Shown here piece by piece: positions 21,717 through 33,254 of a stretch of DNA of 64,000 bases. Source of the DNA: Pegea sp. RAD2-039 (lineage: Eukaryota > Chordata > Thaliacea > Salpida > Salpidae); NCBI GenBank assembly GCA_034620365.1, contig JAQGEQ010000140.1, positions 124,001 to 188,000 on the forward strand, read 5' to 3'. Made by a program: the position numbers and the translations under genes. Within the stretch, counting starts at the first letter, position 1. Each line of letters starts with the position of its first letter. A model generated the notes under the pieces. That model was given only the letters and a program-made list of their open reading frames with translations. It searched no databases and was not told where the DNA came from.

Positions 21717-24548
21717 TTAAAATGGGAAATTTTCACATATGTCAGGTACACATGGTTGATAGCTGACTATGACTTGATCAATACTTTCATTCGTTCTTGC
21801 AACTTCTTTCCATTTATTTGTTACTTCATTGTAACATTCGACAATTTTAACATCATCTTCTCTTTCAGAATGACTTCCTGAAACAATCAACAAGCTCATC
21901 ACAATTATGCAAATTATTGTAAACATCCTAAAAATTTTATTAAAAAGTTTTTCAATTCCAAACATAAGAAAAGTTTTACCAAAAACATAAATCTTCTTAT
22001 TAAATACAACAGCTTTTGGGAATCCTCTTGCATATTTCATACTTGCTACAAACTCCCAATTATCATTGAGGACATCGTATCTTTCAACAGTTTTTAAATC
22101 TTCTCTGTCATTCCAACCACCAATGGCGTAGATATAGTTGCCAAGCGTGACTACAGCTTTAATGATTTTAAAATTAGTTATCATCATAAGATCAAAACGT
22201 CATCGTGACGTCATCAGCAAATACCTAGATCAATTCGAGGTGTCAACATCGATTTTACAGAACTCCATTCGTCCCTCTGTGGATCATATTTCTCCACACT
22301 AGCAACTGGGTTATACAAATCGTAACCACCGACAACATACAACATCCGGTTGAAGACAGCACAACCGAAATTGCCACGAATTCTATTTAATGAAGCTCTT
22401 TGCGTCCATTCATCAGTGATCGGATCGTATCTGCAAATAACATAATAGTTTTTGACAAATGAAGTTTTGGTTGAAATCTCATTTCATCACTCACTTCATC
22501 AATTTAATTTTATAACCACCTTGAAAAAGATACAATTCATTTTCAATAACTCCAATTCTCGGCCGACACAATCGACCGTTTAAACTTTTGCACTTCTTCC
22601 ACTCATTTAAAATTGGGTCGTATCTAGAAATGTGATGACGTCATATTTAGTTTGCAATGATGATGTCATCATTTGCTTCGTGCTTCTAACCTTTCCATAT
22701 CACCATTCCACTTGAACATATAAATGAAACCGTTGATGACAACAGAACTTGAAATACATGAAAAACATATCTTTGGAAGTTTAAACCAAACATCCGTTTC
22801 AGACAAACAGAACTTTGCACTTTCCAAAGATTTGTCATCAGATCTATTGGATCTATCAACGATGTAGATCACCTGTGACGTCATATGTCAGTGGTTGAAG
22901 TGAAAAGTATTTAATTAAATAATCTTACCTGCCGAATATCAAGTTGTCTTGGCTTACTTTCAATTGAGATGCAAGCTTTGAGGTCATCGAGGACCTTGCT
23001 GAGATATTCATAACAAGTATCTCTAATTACATTACAACTTTCTAATTTCATCAAAATAAAATTTGGATTTATTAAATGGCATCGTACCTAGAGAAATCAC
23101 AATTTTATACTCACAAGTCTGCAACTTTATAGTTTCTAGATACTTACGTTCTTAATTAATTTATTTAAACAATGTTTTCTTGAAGTTAAATCATATTTGA
23201 TCCAATCTAAAAGAGCATTGAATATTTGGGATTCACAAATCACATGAAGCTCATCTTTTGAAATTATTTTACAAATTACAGAGTCTGGTTGTAATTTGAA
23301 TTCATCACTTTTTGAAATCTGGTAAATATCATGAAATCAATCAAAAAGTTTTCTTATTAAATATGAAAAGAACAAAATCAGTAGAAATAACGAAGCAAGT
23401 AAATATTTCATGAATATTTAAGTTTGATGAAGTAGAAAAAATCTTTCTACTTAAAATGTTTTAGCCAAGAAAATAACATTTCTCTATTTTCTTACTTCTA
23501 TAAAGTTTTTTCCAATAAATTTTTCAATCTTCGTTGGAAGCTCCAAAAATCCATAATTCTCAGTAAATGTTGCAAATTCGAAGCAGTTGGAAATCTCTAT
23601 TTGACTTTCCAAAAAGCTGTAATTGATAAAGTATAATTACAAAAACTATTGAAAGAAACTGAATTATAAAACTAGCTTACTTGCTACATAACTTCTCTAA
23701 ACCATTTATTTGAAATATGGAATCTGCAATCATCAGTTTCTCAACGTTTTCTTCATTGATTTGTATTTTTTTTGAGTAAATGTATCCTAGAAGATCAGAG
23801 AATACATTTGGGTCTACCTCATTTAAGGTAACTTCACGAGAATATGATTCTTTAAATCCACCTTAATAAATTCAAATAGTTTTTGGTTCATATATTCAGT
23901 TATTTTCACAATTGAAGTTGAATCTTGAATCTAACTTACCACGAAACATTGCTTCAAAATAAGGTGAAGCAGCAACTAATATACGTTTGTCACAATTGAA
24001 ACTTCTTTCAAATTCATTTAATTTCACTTTGATGCTAACATCATGAATCTGAGAATCTTCAGAAGAGTCATTCAGTTTAAGTTGATGAAGATTTGTACAA
24101 TTATCAACTTCCGAAACTTCATCTCTAAAATTATCAAAAGTATAATTTAATATCAAATTAAAAATAAAGAATCAGAAACAAGTTTGATAAAAATAAAAAA
24201 GTGAATAATTAAAATTACAAATACTTAATTCAGTTCTTAAATTTATAAATAAATAAAACAATAAAATTTAAATTCTTTTAAATGATTGAGTAACACTAAA
24301 ATGACTCTAAAACAAATTAGAAATATAATAATTACAAGTTAAAATTGATGAAATTTAAGTTATTAATCTTTTTAAATGCAACATAAATAATTTTCTAATC
24401 TGTGTTTATTTGAAATAAAAAGTGAATTTAAAGTAAGTTTTCTTAGCGAACAATTTTAAGTGAAGACACAAAATTCTACTAACCTTTTATCATCTGTAGG
24501 TGGCATAATTGAATCGAAAACAACTTTGCTATTTAATCTATCTACCAT
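21717..24548 (-). CDS. Copy 3: BTB-BACK-Kelch protein, intact, 578 aa
   Basis: Exons 24484-24548, 23940-24124, 23681-23861, 23496-23616, 23148-23318, 22929-23087, 22691-22872, 22495-22623, 22225-22430, 21980-22156 and 21717-21877 (1737 nt, one frame). BTB and BACK match copy 1 closely, with a few changes such as the YSKKIQI segment in exon 3. The kelch face differs: VIYIVDRSNRSDDK in the first strand-loop, CFSCISSSVV near the end of exon 7, LNRIRGNFGC in exon 9, PRIDLA at the exon 9-10 junction, AIGGWNDREDLKTVERY, and GSHSEREDD after the last intron. The exon 9 acceptor is TTTGCAG instead of TTTCCAG and still valid. No lesion found. Predicted full-length Cul3 adaptor. Confidence 0.92.
21878..21979 (-). 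other. Stop-free 102-nt intron of copy 3
   Basis: Same length, phase and open frame as in copies 1 and 2. Confidence 0.75.
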
Positions 24549-25708
24549 TTTGATGCAATTAACAAGTTTAGAAAATCTACCAACTGTTGATGTTATATAA
24601 ATGAATTAGTTGATTTATATAAACAGTTTAATTTTAAAACTACCAAATAAATCGAATTATCGGATAAATAATCTAAAATAAATAATAAATAATATCAAAA
24701 GAAAAAAAGTATTTGAATTAAATATTAGCATTTTTTTAAAAGCTTTTAAAATAAATTTTTTAGAACTTGTAACAGTAAAACGCCGAACATATTTTGATAG
24801 AAAGTAATTATTATAATCATAAACTACAAAGGTTAAACAAGTTAAATTCAAATACAAAAATCATAAAATCATAAGAAAATATATTAAATTATAGAAACGA
24901 TTCAATCAAGTAGCATCATTAAAATTAAAAGAAAAATATTTCACTAAAATAAATTAAAAAAGTTTGATATAAAAAGAAAAATTTAGAAAAAGATTAATTA
25001 AAAATGTTTTCCAAAAATTAAAAAAATAGTAGATAAAACAAAACGATGATAAATTTTTCAATGAAAGTAAATATAATTCTTATAAAGAGATTTATTCAAA
25101 GTAATAAGAAGACAACTAACAATATTGACAACTACAAGAATGATAGACGCTAGCTACAAGTAGTTAATCCGCAGATGACAGTTATCTGAAAACGAATGAT
25201 AAAAACCATTTACGTCGGCGGCAAAATATTTTACAATTATATTATAGGTAGTTATAAATAAAAGTATTATAAGTTGAATTTTGTAAATCTATAAATGAAT
25301 AATTACATTATATTTTAAATAATAATAAACAATATTAACATTTGTTAAAAACATATAAAACTCATCAGGAAAAGTTAAAATAATTCGTAATTAGAAAAAC
25401 GTAAAACGCTACAAAATAATTTCAAAAATAAATCAATCTAGAAAATTAGAAAAATATTTTTATTTTCTCTAACTTGTTGAAAGAAATCGAAAAATCATTT
25501 TCATTATTAACATTATATAGTAACAAGAAAAATAATTTGTTAAGACCTTTCTGAAATAATTAGTAAAAGTAGTAGAGCATGTGAAGCCTTTGGTGTTTAG
25601 CATGAATTACAATGTTTTCAGATTAATTTGCTTCAAGACTTCTTAGTTTGAGATCTTTTGGTTTCACGTTAAATTCAATTTTTGACAGAGACAACAAAAA
25701 TGGAAAAC
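24549..25708. other. 5' flank of copy 3
   Basis: Conserved non-coding flank with the GC-rich block at 25212-25233. A 66-codon minus-strand frame at 24657-24857 (longer in copies 5 and 7) is hydrophobic and AT-rich. It lies where the 5' UTR should be and is not counted as a gene. Confidence 0.5.
25212..25233. promoter_or_regulatory. Conserved GC-rich block upstream of copy 3
   Basis: GTCGGCGGCAAAATATT core, about 665 bp upstream of the copy 3 ATG. Confidence 0.35.
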
Positions 25709-25880
25709 AGAACGTTTATATTTTAATTTCATTAGCTTTCGACAAGGTCCATGTTTTGCTAACGTACGATAGCGTACAAGAGACAAACATTCTAAAAATG
25801 GTCACCTTGGTTTTAAAAGATAGCTTTGTATTATGCCAAATTAAATGTACCAGGTGTCCTACTGATGCAAATGCTGATAT
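25709..25880 (-). pseudogene. RTE-like reverse transcriptase relic (unit 3)
   Basis: Among the better preserved copies of this relic. The minus-strand frame resembles the end of the RT of RTE-like LINEs: a WHNxKLSFKTK-type segment, then YRxFVSCTLSYVSKTWTL and SKANEIK (family pattern: LSLKTKxxxYRAxVLPxLLYGxETWTL). An in-frame stop lies just upstream on the same strand, so no active enzyme remains. Confidence 0.6.
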
Positions 25881-26210
25881 CAGCTTCTATTGATATTAAT
25901 TATGTTATTGGTTAGCCGAAATAAGCTTCATGGTGCTATCATGAGGTGGCTGATGAAAAGTCGCTGAAGAGATTATTAAAGGGATTATCTTTTATTCGTT
26001 ACAGCAATAAAGTCAAACAATTATTTTATTTTATTTATTTTAAAATGTAAAGAAAACTCTGACAAATTAATTATTAAACAACTGAAAGAATTTCTGCTGA
26101 ACTTTGTAAGCTATGTAGATAAAAAGAAATTGATACTTACTCTATTGAAATTCAATTATATATATTTATTGAATTTACAATAGAAGTCTATTATATAGAT
26201 GTTTATGATT
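25881..26210. other. Common spacer of unit 3 before the SINE
   Basis: Conserved non-coding spacer identical in layout to the other units. Nothing recognised. Confidence 0.45.
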
Positions 26211-26418
26211 GTCCTGCTTGATGGCGAAGCGGTTACTACACCTAGCTACAAGGAACATCTAGTTTGGAAGTACCGGGTTCGAACCCAGGTGGAGACATAT
26301 AAAACTCCTGAGAAAAAAAAACCATAAAAAACTCCTGAGAATGTGTGTTAGTGAGATGTGCTCTCTTTAGGCACCCTCCTTCGCATTTATATATTAAAAA
26401 AAAAAAAGAAAAAGCAAA
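26211..26418 (+). mobile_element. tRNA-derived SINE with LINE-type 3' tail
   Basis: Insertion of about 208 bp found only in unit 3; the sister units (for example near 10729, 34912, 41582, 50828, 57722) have the empty site. The head has RNA polymerase III promoter boxes as in tRNA genes: box A near 26222-26234 (TGGCGAAGCGGTTA) and box B at 26276-26286 (GGTTCGAACCC). The body contains a repeated ACTCCTGAGA. The tail (26337-26390) is nearly the same as the 3' tail of the LINE at 16930-17831, and the element ends in an A-rich run (26395-26408). It is not a functional tRNA gene, because the sequence between the boxes does not form the cloverleaf arms. The tail sharing shows it is probably copied by that LINE family. 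Confidence 0.85.
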
Positions 26419-27230
26419 TTCGAGATCAATAAATAAAAATTTTCTTTCATGGTTTACTATTACACATTTTTCTGAAACAACTATATTCATCCACAGTTTG
26501 GAAAGACAACTTCAGCGTTCGATAGGAAACGTTACTCTTTATCAAGTATAAATATTTTGTATCTTTGACGACAAAGTTGGAATCTATCTAAATTTTATAA
26601 ACCACATTTTTATATACAACTGAAATAAATTTTCTCCAATTCGTTGTTATTCCATCTAATCAGTAGAAAAAACCATCTTACATTGATATGAGGTAATTAA
26701 ACTAAACTTGCTTAATGTATTGCTTTCATCAGCTTTCGAATACGAAGCTTTGACGTTAAAAACTGAAGTAATTACCATTTTTCAAACTGTATGCTTCCAG
26801 CATATTCACTTACTACTATAAATCTTTGATAATATTTGAAAAAGTTACAGCTGCAAACATATACGACCATGGGACTTTCATTTTTGCACAATTCCTGAAT
26901 ACTTTATAGCCTCCTAGAAACTCTTATAAGAAAAATTAATTATTGTTAATCAACTATACCTCTCACTAAAACATATTACTGTAAAAATACAAAATGAAGT
27001 TACACGTTTAATAACTCTCAATGCTGATCAAGTTACATAGTAAGTTGAATTAATTTTTGGATATGTTTGATTGATGACTGACATACGAAGTTCCCTTTTC
27101 TGTAATTTGAACTAGAGAGGAACTCGAATATCAGACGACGTTACTTTGACAGGTCGAGACCAATCTTTTGTAGTTAGTTTTAGATTAATTTTATCAAAAA
27201 GTAAATTAACAAACAGCGTTTTTACTAAAC
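26419..27230. other. Unit 3 spacer and start of module Z copy 1
   Basis: Block X is absent. The head block is at about 26680-26930, then module Z begins and runs to about 30090; it is repeated at 42880-46030. The first part is non-coding as far as I can see. Confidence 0.45.
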
Positions 27231-27335
27231 ATGAAATTTCTTGACAAGTTCACCGACAAACTTTGTTCTTTGCAAATTATAGCAGTTAGCATCGTCCAAG
27301 AAATACCTCTAGGTTACCTTAAGATATTTCTATAG
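27231..27335 (+). other. Small coding-like frame in module Z copy 1
   Basis: ATG-started 34-codon frame (MKFLDKFTDKLCSLQIIAVS and on), less AT-rich than its surroundings and repeated at 43165-43269. It could be a decayed first exon. No family recognised. Confidence 0.25.
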
Positions 27336-27544
27336 ATAATTCTTCTGTAAAAACATATACAAAAGTAAATTGTAAAATATCAAATCTAATATCTGTTCAA
27401 AAACTTAACCCTGTAACAATATTTAACTCATTTATTTTTTAGTGAATAAAATTAAAGATTAATGAAGTGGAACGAAGTTAATTGCAGTAAAGCGGTTAAG
27501 ATGCGATGCTTAGTTTGTGGGGGATATCAGACAGTAAAAGTTGT

Positions 27545-27660
27545 TTGTGTAAAATGTGTAAAAGCATACTTACATTTGCACCACTTGGTACTTCAATATC
27601 AAGTAGTACCTTTTTACTTACATTTGCATCACTTGGTACTTCAACACCAATTAGTAAGCA
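27545..27660. repeat. Imperfect 48-bp tandem duplication in module Z
   Basis: Two adjacent units beginning TACTTACATTTGCA(C/T)CACT, period 48 bp (16 codons), repeated in Z copy 2 near 43500-43600. It sits in a plus-strand frame starting at 27462 (repeat residues YLHLHHLVLQ). The period being a multiple of three suggests a former coding repeat, on either strand; not assigned. Confidence 0.5.
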
Positions 27661-27870
27661 TAATTTTTGGGTCTAGAAGACGATCTGGTCTATTTGCTAT
27701 AATTTCTTGATCTTATTATCGAGCTTTTGTAACAATGTATAAAAAAATTAAATTACCATAAATAAAATTATTATTAGTCTTGATTTTTTGCAACTTATAA
27801 CTTTCTATATCTATTCAATATATATATATTTAAATATATTTATCTGAAATCATTTAATTTATAATTTTTG

Positions 27871-28011
27871 ACATCGCCAAAACCTGAAACTTTCCCAGTA
27901 ACTGATGATAATGTTACCAAAAGTCCTGCAAAAGAAGAAGTTACTGATAAACAAAAAGATGAAGATCTGATAAAATGTTTGCTTCTAAATTTGTTATCTA
28001 AATCCAGTTAA
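27871..28011 (+). other. Coding-like relic (acidic/lysine-rich) in module Z copy 1
   Basis: 46 codons open to a TAA, composition unlike the flanks (SPKPETFPVTDDNV, then SPAKEEVTDKQKDEDL). A stop lies just upstream in the same frame and no acceptor AG separates them, so it is not a usable exon as it stands. Repeated at 43808-43948. Unassigned. Confidence 0.3.
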
Positions 28012-28298
28012 ACTTTTATCATGTTTAGGATTATTATATATTTATAGACAGTAAGTTTATAACTTTGTGTTAAATTTTTTAAACGGTTTCAAATATCTAC
28101 CCTTATGTTAATTTTTTACTAAAAAGTTTTCAAATGAAATTACTTGTAAAGATAAAGTTATTTCCCGTGAAAATTGATTAAACAACTAAAATTAAACCAG
28201 TTTATAAACAAGACATTAAAATCTAAAGTTGTATCCTCTATATCCAATTTCAATTTTTCGTGTTTTGAAAATAGGAAAGAAAATAAGCATAAGCAAAG

Positions 28299-28460
28299 TG
28301 GAATTGCGTTTTTTGATTTTATGGGTTATTCTTCATATGTTCACGAAGGGTCTTTCTACAAAATATTCAATTTTTGTCGTAAGTAAAATTACTTTAAAAA
28401 AATTAAGCAGAAATGTAAAAAGTTTTTGTTGCACAAGAAGAGGACATACAGTTTGTATTG
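28299..28460 (+). pseudogene. VPS35L-like exon relic, module Z copy 1
   Basis: Diverged relative of the last part of the VPS35L-like pseudogene in module W. Shared landmarks are the frame LHMFTKGLSTKYSIFVV (LTKNLSTKCSILVV in W), the following GTAAGT donor (28380-28385), and a second piece, ACAAGAAGAGGACATACAG. The upstream VPS35L exons are not present. It is repeated at 44236-44399. Confidence 0.5.
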
Positions 28461-30381
28461 AAATGATTATCAGGAAATTTTAATTTAAGCTGTAAAAGTA
28501 AAACTTGTTATATTTGATTTCTTAAAATTATTAATTCTGTATCAACAGATGGACAAAAGTCTGACGATTTGTAGTCAGATAAGAAAACCTGTCAAATGAG
28601 AATAACAGAAGTTATTAAAACTCATAATTTGATGGTTTCTCAATAGATGACAATTCCCTTCAGAATATTCAGCATTTTAATTAAACTTTTTCAAACCGTT
28701 TTCTTTGTGACTTGAGCGTTTTCAAGACTTATTTTGTAACATTTTATAAATCAAACAATTGTTTTAACAAAAACAAATATTTTATATCAGCAAGATCTCT
28801 TCAAAAATCACATAACTTTTCTCATGAGTATCTGTTCCACTTTTAGAAATTACAGTGAAAAAGTGTTTTAACTATTTTCAAAAAGATTATTAATTTCAAT
28901 TATTATTTTTATCAGCTTTAGTTGTTAAAATTTTTCAAGCTAAACTTTTCAATCTAGTTCCGGAAGATTGTTTTTTTATTTTAAAGTCTTCTTTAATTTC
29001 CTGATTAACTCAAATAATTGAACCAATCCAATTTTGAAAGATCTAAAAAGCAAGTTTAAGTTTTTATATGATTTAACATTTCAATAATTTTGGAAATGCT
29101 TTATTTTAAAAGCTTTTTTCTGTGATGTTTTAGCTAATAATTAGTATAAATAAACTATTTAATATTTTTTGTTAATATTTTAGCATTGAAAGCCTTTTAA
29201 TGTGTTAATTTGATATTTATAATGAACAGTCAAATATGTACAATTTACAAATTTTGTATATTTTTAACTTGACATATTATCAGATATTAGTCTGTTTTTA
29301 ACTTAATACTTTATATTCAGTTTGATAAATTTGATGTAAGTAAAAACTTTGAAACAGTGTTCACTATTCTGATATTATTATAAGTAAAGAGCATACATTA
29401 AAATAGTAAACTAATTGTAGAAACTTTCTCTTTGTATAATATTATAAGCAAGTAAAATAGTTTGACAAATTTGTTTAGTGAAGTTAATATTCTTTAAATT
29501 CTTTGAGTTAACTCTCACCAGCAAATTATTTTTCAGATAAAAATAGAAGTTATTTGCTGTAATTGCTTTTATTATTGAGGTCAATATCATCGCTGCAAAT
29601 GTTTCAGGCCACAAGTTTAAAAACCTCAAATATCTATCAGTATGTAATTCTGGTTATCACCATAAAATCTATAATAAGAGAACCTTGTCAATCTGTTTGT
29701 GTTTCTGGGCGAGTTTCAGAGCCCCTAACATTTTATCTCATCATAATATTCAAAGAAATAATAATGAGAAAGTCAGACCAATGTACAATTTAAACCACAA
29801 GAACCTTGAAACATGGTATCATGTTATATGAAATCATTGACGAGGTCAATGATACTTATAAAGATATTTAGAAAAGTTGTAAAATTTTGTTGAATAAAGT
29901 GAAATATTTTTTTAGTTTTTATCTTGATTAAACAATTTATTATGAAATTTTGTAGTCAGAACTGAATGCGTTTTCGTTTATGTCGAAAATGACGAATGAA
30001 CAAATCTTTAAATCGTTAACTTTTAGTAATTAATCAAATCCTACTTTTGTTTAGAACTTCACTATAAGATGTATCGTTAATAAATTTTCTAATTTCACAG
30101 AATTTGTTTCTTATTAGACAAAAATTTGTTAAAAATTTAATGAACTTCAATTTCTAAAAAACTTCAAACAAAAAAGATCTGATTTGATGATTAAAATAAA
30201 TCTCTAAATTCTAACAAACTTTTTTATATTTTGTAAATTATCAAACAATTAAAAAATATGAAATATTTATGAAAAGAACATTTTGATTTTATTCTAAATA
30301 TTTTTGAAAATAAACACGACCTCAAAAGCAACTTTATACTGAAAATAAACTTCACAGCAATCTACTAGTAAAATTTATTTA
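28461..30381. other. Remainder of module Z copy 1 and 3' flank of copy 4
   Basis: AT-rich DNA, nearly identical to 44400-46320. Overlapping frames at 29411-29629 (minus) and 29563-29793 (plus) are open in both Z copies, but neither matches a known family. The minus one (FLNLWPETFAAMILTSIIKA) is the more protein-like. From about 30090 the sequence is the shared 3' flank of W and Z units. Confidence 0.4.
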
Positions 30382-33254
30382 TTAAAATGGGAAATTTTCA
30401 CATATGTCAGGTACACATGGTTGATAACTGACTATGACTTGATAAATCCATTCATTCGTTCTTGCAACTTCTTTCCATTCGTTTGTTACTTCATTGTAAC
30501 ATTCGACAATTTCTACATCTTCTCCTCCATAATAACTACCTGAAACAATCAACAAGCTCATCACAATTATGCAAATTATTGTAAACATCATAAACATTTT
30601 ATCAAAAAGTTTTTCAATTCCAAACATAAGAAAAGTTTTACCAAAAACATAAATCTTCTTATTAAATACAACAGCAATTGGATGTTCTCTCGCATATTTC
30701 ATACTTGCTACAAACTCCCAATTATCATTGAGGACATCGTATCTTTCAACAGTTTTTAAATTTCCTTCTCCGTAATTCAAACCACCAATGGCGTAGATAT
30801 AGTTGCCAAGTGTGACTACAGCTTTAATGATTTTAGAATTAGTTATCATCATAAGATCAAAACGTCATCGTGACGTCATCAACAAATACCTAGATCAATT
30901 CGAGGTGTCAACATCGATTTTACAGAACTCCATTCGTCCCTCTGTGGATCATATTTCTCCACACAAGAAACTGGGTTATTCAAATCGTAACCACCGACAA
31001 TATACAACATCCGGTTGAAGACAGCACAACCGAACCAGTAACGAAGTGTATTTAATGAAGCTCTTTGCGTCCATTCATCAGTGATCGGATCGTATCTGGA
31101 AATAACATAATAGTTTTTGGCAAATGAAGTTTTGGTTGAAATGTCATTTCATCACTCACTTTATCTGTTTATTTCAAAATAATCAGAATCAGAATCATCA
31201 TCATCTGCTTCAAAATCATAATAATCTTCAAGAATGTACAATTCATTTTCAACAACTTCCATTTTCGGCATACAAGGCACATCTTCTAAACTCTTGCACT
31301 TCTTCCACTCATTTAAAATTGGGTTGTATCTAGAAATGTGATGACGTCATATTTAGTTTGCAATGATGATGTCATCATTTGCTTCGTGCTTCTAACCTTT
31401 CCATATCACCATTCCACTTTAACATATAAATGAAACCGTTTAGGACAACAGATCTTAAAGTTTCTGGAAGACATATCTTCGGAAGTTTAAACCAAACATC
31501 TGTTTCAGACAAACGGAACTTTGCACTTTCCAAAGATTTGTCATCAGATCTATAAGATCTATCAATGACGTAGATAACCTGTGACGTCATATGTCAGTGG
31601 TTGAAGTGAAAAGTATTTAATTAAATAATCTTACCTGCCGAATATCAAGTTGTCTTGGCTTACTTTCAATTGGGATGTAAGCTTTCAGGTCATCGAGGAC
31701 CTTGCTGAGATATTCATAACAAGTATCTCTAATTAGATCACAACTTTCTAATTTCATCGAAATAAAATTTGGATTTATAAAATGGCATCGTACCTAGAGA
31801 AATCACAATTTTATACTCACAAGTCTACAACTTTATAGTTTCTAGATACTTACGTTCTTAATTAACTTATTTAAACAATGTTTTCTTGAAGTTAAATCAT
31901 ATTTGATCCAATCTAAAAGAGCATTGAATACTTGGGATTCACAAATCACATGAAGCTCATCTTTTGAAATTATTTTACAAATTACAGAGTCTGGTTGTAA
32001 TTTGAATTCATCACTTTTTGAAATCAGGTAAATATCATGAGATCAATCAAAAAGTTTTCTTATTAAATATGAAAAGAACAAAATCAGTAGAAATAACGAA
32101 GCAAGTAAATATTTCATAAATATTTAAGTTTGATGAAGTAGAAAAACTCTTTCTACTTAAAATGTTTTAGCCAAGAAAATAACATTTCTCTATTTTCTTA
32201 CTTCTATAAAGTTTTTTCCAATAAATTTTCCTATTTTCGTTGAAAGCTCCAAAAATCCATAATTCTCAGTAAATGTTGAAAATCCAATACAGTTGGAAAT
32301 CTCTATTTGACTTTCCAAAAAGCTGTAATTGATAAAGTATAATTACAAAAACTATTGAAAGAAACTGATTAATAAAACTAGCTTACTTGCTACATAACTT
32401 CTCTAAACCATTTATTTGATAGATGGAATCTGCAATCATCAGTTTCTCAACGTTTTCTTCATTGATTTGTATTTTGTTTGTGTAAATGTATCCTAGAAGA
32501 TCAGAGAATACATTTGGGTCTACCTCATTTAAGGTAACTTCACGAGAATATGATTCTTTAAATCCACCACCTTAATAAATTCAAATAGTTTTTTGTATAT
32601 TCAGTTATTTTCACAATTGAAGTTGAATCTTGAATCTAACTTACCACGAAACATTGCTTCAAAATAAGGTGAAGCAGCAACTAATATACGTTTGTCACAA
32701 TTGAAACTTCTTTCAAATTCATTTAATTTCACTTTGATGCTAACATCATGAACCTGAGAATCTTCAGAAGAGTCATTCAGTTTAAGTTGATGAAGATTTG
32801 TACAATTATCAACTTCCGAAACTTCATCTCTAAAATTATCAAAAGTATAATTTAATATCAAATTAAAAATAAAGAATTAGAAACAAGTTTGATAAAAATA
32901 AAAAAAGTGAATAATTAAAATCAAAAATACTTATTTCAGTTCTTAAATTTATAAATAAATAAAACAATAAAATTTAAATTCTTCTAAATGATTGAGTAAC
33001 ACTAAAATGACTCTAAAACAAATTAGAAATATAATAATTACAAGTTAAAGTCGATAAAATTTAAGTTATTAATCTTTTTAGATGCAACATAAATAATTTT
33101 CTAATTTGTTTTTATTTTAAATAAAAAGTGAATTTAAAGTAAGTTTACTTAGCGAACAATTTTAAGTGAAGACACAAAATTCTACTAACCTTTTATCATC
33201 TGTAGGTGGCATAATTGAATCGAAAACAACTTTGCTATTTGATCTATCGACCAT
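30382..33254 (-). pseudogene. Copy 4: BTB-BACK-Kelch gene with lost acceptor and premature stop
   Basis: All eleven exons are present (exon 1 33190-33254, exon 8 31160-31329, last exons 30382 to about 30828) and most of the frame is open, but two lesions are visible. First, the acceptor of exon 5 is changed from CAG to CTG (32025-32026), so exon 5 of BACK cannot be joined normally. Second, exon 8 is 170 nt, which breaks the frame, and a TAA (31161-31163) sits just before its donor, cutting the protein after the first kelch repeats. The exon 8 loop carries a striking acidic insertion (EADDDDSDSDY). Later exons still read well (AIGGLNYGEGNLKTVERY, REHPIAVVF, GSYYGGEDVEIVECY), so the damage is recent. 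A truncated BTB-BACK product is conceivable if a cryptic acceptor is used. Confidence 0.8.

Noticed and set aside
26211-26290. Possible functional tRNA gene
   Set aside because: Box A and box B are present, but the arms do not pair into a cloverleaf and a LINE-type tail follows; it is a SINE head.
26242-26490. Minus-strand frame containing the peptide PPGFEPGTS
   Set aside because: It is the antisense of the SINE box B region; this peptide is a common artefact of tRNA-derived repeats, not a gene.
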